From Bog-159 sp050008575 (GTDB lineage: Bacteria; Acidobacteriota; Terriglobia; Bryobacterales; Bryobacteraceae), in assembly GCA_050008575.1 (NCBI GenBank), contig JBEKMJ010000002.1:1-64000 (forward strand): 64,000 nt of DNA. The letters run 5' to 3'. Numbering within the stretch: the stretch's first letter is position 1; each line of letters begins with the position of its first letter. Made by a program: the position numbers and the translations under genes. Of this stretch, positions 61,874 through 64,000 are shown piece by piece. Below the pieces are notes generated by a model that worked only from the letters and a program-made list of their open reading frames with translations, did not search any database and was not told the origin of the DNA.

Positions 61874-64000
61874 CTAAGACCTGCCCGCCAGCGTCTTTTC
61901 AATCAGTTTTTCGGCTTCAGCCAACAGCCGGGCGCGTTCTTCCGAAGATGGGGTTAAGTCTCCCTCCGGCTTCCGCTGCAACGCCTCGGCGATGGCCGTG
62001 CTGGCGGATTCGAGAGATGGCGCGCGCGATCCGAATAGATCCCGGGCGAGTGCCCGCCGCTCCGCAACCTCCTCGGGAGTGGGCGAAGGCAGAGATCGAA
62101 GTTGGTCGTAGCGCCGCTCCTTCGCCTGCGTGCCTAGATCTCGAGTGTCATGGAGACCGAATAGCGGACCGGTGAGAATCTCATCGGTTTCAAGCCCCTT
62201 CAGCTTCATCTCATACTTCCGTATTTCCACGCGGTGGGTCTCCGGAGAACGTACTACGTGCATCACGTTCGTGTCTTCCAGACCACTGAGGACCAGCGCG
62301 GAGTGCGTGGTCGCGATCAGTTGCATGCCGGGGAAGCATTCCTGAATCCTAGGCAACAGAATCTGCTGCCAGGCGGGGTGCATGTGCGCGTCGATTTCAT
62401 CCATCAGCACCAATACATATCGCGCGGATGCATCCATTTCGGCGCCGTAAATCTCGTAGAGCCGCTGCAGCAAGACGCCCACCCACCCCATTAGAGACGA
62501 GGTGCCTTGGCTCACGTATTCCAGCGGCACGATGCCGTCGTCGGTACATACCAACACACGCCTGGTGACCGGGTCGACGCTTTCGAATTCCACCTTCACG
62601 CCTTCGAGCAGCCGGCTGATGGTGCCGAAGAATGCGTGGATCAGGCGCTCGTACCGGCCGTCACCGGACTTCGTGCTGAGTTCGTGTTTAGCGCGATAAT
62701 CGACATCCACGATCCAGGTTTGCAGGTCGTCCAACCGGATGTCCGCTTCGCCCTTCGCCAGGGGCAAGACATCCTGGACGGTGGGAAACGGCGACGATTG
62801 AAACTGGCGGCGAACGTTGTCGCCGGAATTGGTCCGTAGCGGCGGGAATCCGACCGCTAGCCACCCCTCCGCGTCCAGCGGCCCAACCGAACTAGACGTG
62901 GATTCCACGCCGGCCTTGGTCCGTTGCAACACTGTCCGATAGGTGCCCAGATCGGTCTCGAGCTGGATACTCGCGGTTTGCGCGTCGGATCGAATCAGCC
63001 GCGCGGTGTAAGGATCGGCCTCTTTGCCGCAAAGAGCCACCGCAATGGCGCGCAGGATGGTGGATTTGCCGACGCCGTTGTTTCCCAGAAGGACGTTGAT
63101 CTTCGGATCGATCGGAATCTCCTGGTGTTCGAAAGGTCCAATGTTGTCGAGGATCACTTTTTTCAAACGCGATGCGCCCGCTTTTGTGACGCCCTTGCCT
63201 GTGAATCCCACATATCTTCGCAATTCTTGCAAGGCGTGCAACTGGTCAAAGCGATCGGCGCGGCGATAAGGAATCACTTGGATGCCGTAGCGGCGGGCCA
63301 GCACGCCGGCCATGGCCTCCCAGGAACTCCCGAGGACGCCGGAAAGAGCGAAGTGCCGGGCATTCGGAAGCGTCGGGAATCGCAGGCCGCGCAAGTAAGT
63401 CTCGATCCCTTCCAGACTGCAGCCGACGAACAGAATAGTCCGTGAAATGAACAGGGTCTCCATGAAACGCTGAAAAATGGGGTTCTCCGATATGGCCCTG
63501 TCAAACTGAGCGGGACTGACCAACATATCCTCCGGCCGATCGAGCGAGCCGTAAAGCTTCAAAATGAAGAAATCGCGGCGCGTAAAGGCGCCCAACAGGC
63601 CATCTGTGTCTTTTGGCGTGAAGACCGGTAGGCTGGGCACGTTCTTTTGAAATGTCACTTCAAGCAGGTTGTCGAAATTCGTGGTGAGCGCCGCCGCGAA
63701 AGGCAGATCGCGAAGGACTCCGTGGGCTTCCGGCGGACTCTTGCCGAGGAACGTCGTTCTTAGAAACTGTTGGAGGAAATCGCCGCTGGCCCGGCCAACG
63801 ATCTCATCGACGACATAATCGCCCTTTAAATCGCGGAGCGCGTTCTCGAAGAACTCCCGGTCTTGACCGGTTACGAAGTCCGCGTCCACCGCCGCCCGCA
63901 CCAGAAGGTCCGCGAACTGCTGCCAGGTTGGCAGGCCGGCCGGAGCGCTGAGTCCGGCGCCCGCATACAGAACGCAATTGCCTTCGCTGAGAGACTCGAG
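61874..64000 (-). CDS. SIR2-like domain fused to SMC/PtuA-like ATPase (5' end outside window)
   Basis: The frame is open from the stop at 61874-61876 to base 64000; 708 residues are visible. An internal GTG at 63901 is not the true start. Visible residues 8-26 read NCVLYAGAGLSAPAGLPTW, the NAD-binding loop of SIR2 domains. TTNFDNLLE follows (Asn ~108), and then KLYGSLD (~149-155), where SIR2 domains normally have His (KLHG). SIR2-like ends near ~265. The ATPase part has Walker A GNNGVGKST (~306-314), the ABC-signature-like SQGTSSLMGW (~497), Walker B VLVLMDEIDAHMHP (~529-541) and an H-loop TTHSA (~564). There is no TOPRIM domain. The combination with the HNH gene behind it resembles a Septu module with a SIR2 effector added. 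Confidence 0.85.
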   Translation of the reverse strand, partial: LESLSEGNCVLYAGAGLSAPAGLPTWQQFADLLVRAAVDADFVTGQDREFFENALRDLKGDYVVDEIVGRASGDFLQQFLRTTFLGKSPPEAHGVLRDLPFAAALTTNFDNLLEVTFQKNVPSLPVFTPKDTDGLLGAFTRRDFFILKLYGSLDRPEDMLVSPAQFDRAISENPIFQRFMETLFISRTILFVGCSLEGIETYLRGLRFPTLPNARHFALSGVLGSSWEAMAGVLARRYGIQVIPYRRADRFDQLHALQELRRYVGFTGKGVTKAGASRLKKVILDNIGPFEHQEIPIDPKINVLLGNNGVGKSTILRAIAVALCGKEADPYTARLIRSDAQTASIQLETDLGTYRTVLQRTKAGVESTSSSVGPLDAEGWLAVGFPPLRTNSGDNVRRQFQSSPFPTVQDVLPLAKGEADIRLDDLQTWIVDVDYRAKHELSTKSGDGRYERLIHAFFGTISRLLEGVKVEFESVDPVTRRVLVCTDDGIVPLEYVSQGTSSLMGWVGVLLQRLYEIYGAEMDASARYVLVLMDEIDAHMHPAWQQILLPRIQECFPGMQLIATTHSALVLSGLEDTNVMHVVRSPETHRVEIRKYEMKLKGLETDEILTGPLFGLHDTRDLGTQAKERRYDQLRSLPSPTPEEVAERRALARDLFGSRAPSLESASTAIAEALQRKPEGDLTPSSEERARLLAEAEKLIEKTLAGRS

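Noticed and set aside
61857..61902. Longer HNH start at 61902
   Set aside because: It would overlap the SIR2-ATPase end by ~29 bases and adds a basic, unconserved leader; 61857 has a better ribosome site.
63901..63903. GTG at 63901 as the start of the SIR2-ATPase
   Set aside because: The same frame continues upstream without a stop to base 64000 and encodes the SIR2 NAD-binding loop.

Overview
The window is high-GC bacterial chromosome, most likely from an Acidobacteriota of the Candidatus Solibacter / Bryobacterales type. This is inferred from family content rather than a marker gene: an ADOP-type duplicated permease with a PadR regulator, an ECF sigma factor next to a TPR Ser/Thr kinase, two GloVer-repeat secreted proteins, two carboxypeptidase-regulatory-like secreted proteins, a two-component-propeller histidine kinase, and many secreted beta-propeller or FG-GAP proteins. 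No rRNA, tRNA or CRISPR array was seen.

Layout. 0-4.3 kb: flagellar filament and hook-associated genes (partial flagellin on minus; flgM-flgN-flgK-flgL on plus behind a near-consensus sigma-28 promoter). 4.3-15 kb: metabolic and housekeeping genes (acyl-CoA ligase, rhomboid protease, RhaT-like permease, LysR regulator, MBL hydrolase, Gfo/Idh oxidoreductase and sugar isomerase with twin-arginine signals). 15-28 kb: an S53 peptidase with FG-GAP repeats, an APH/HAD pair, a PQQ-type propeller, a tyrosinase and a truncated ADOP permease. 28-42.6 kb: ECF sigma-kinase pair, a subclass-B3-like metallo-beta-lactamase fused to a G1 (eqolisin) peptidase, DUF2760-Hsp70 pair, TrmO coupled to two secreted proteins, a decayed group II intron, and a second GloVer protein. 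43.5-50 kb: PLL-like seven-bladed propeller, two response regulators, a large hybrid-type sensor, and a MerR-TPR regulator. 50-57.6 kb: amidase, intact ADOP permease with PadR, and a D-amino-acid lyase-like enzyme. 57.8-64 kb: AAA ATPase, kelch-like protein, an unknown protein, an HNH nuclease and a SIR2-ATPase running off the window end.

The strongest candidate for a new system is at the right edge. A protein carrying a SIR2-type NAD-binding domain (GAGLS...GLPTW, TTNFD) followed by an SMC/ABC-like ATPase domain is directly upstream of, and in the same operon as, a PtuB-like (TIGR02646-type) HNH nuclease. That combination looks like a Septu-type defence module whose ATPase has gained a SIR2 effector. 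The reading frame is open to base 64000, so the start lies outside the window. The second notable item is the single-chain B3 metallo-beta-lactamase / eqolisin fusion at 31.9-33.5 kb, with both sets of catalytic residues intact.

The window also has an unusual load of decayed genes (HicB antitoxin, methyltransferase, ADOP permease, group II intron maturase, a small conserved protein), mostly flanked by modular palindromic repeats that recur in different orders and orientations, including an 88-bp near-identical pair 26 kb apart in inverted orientation.
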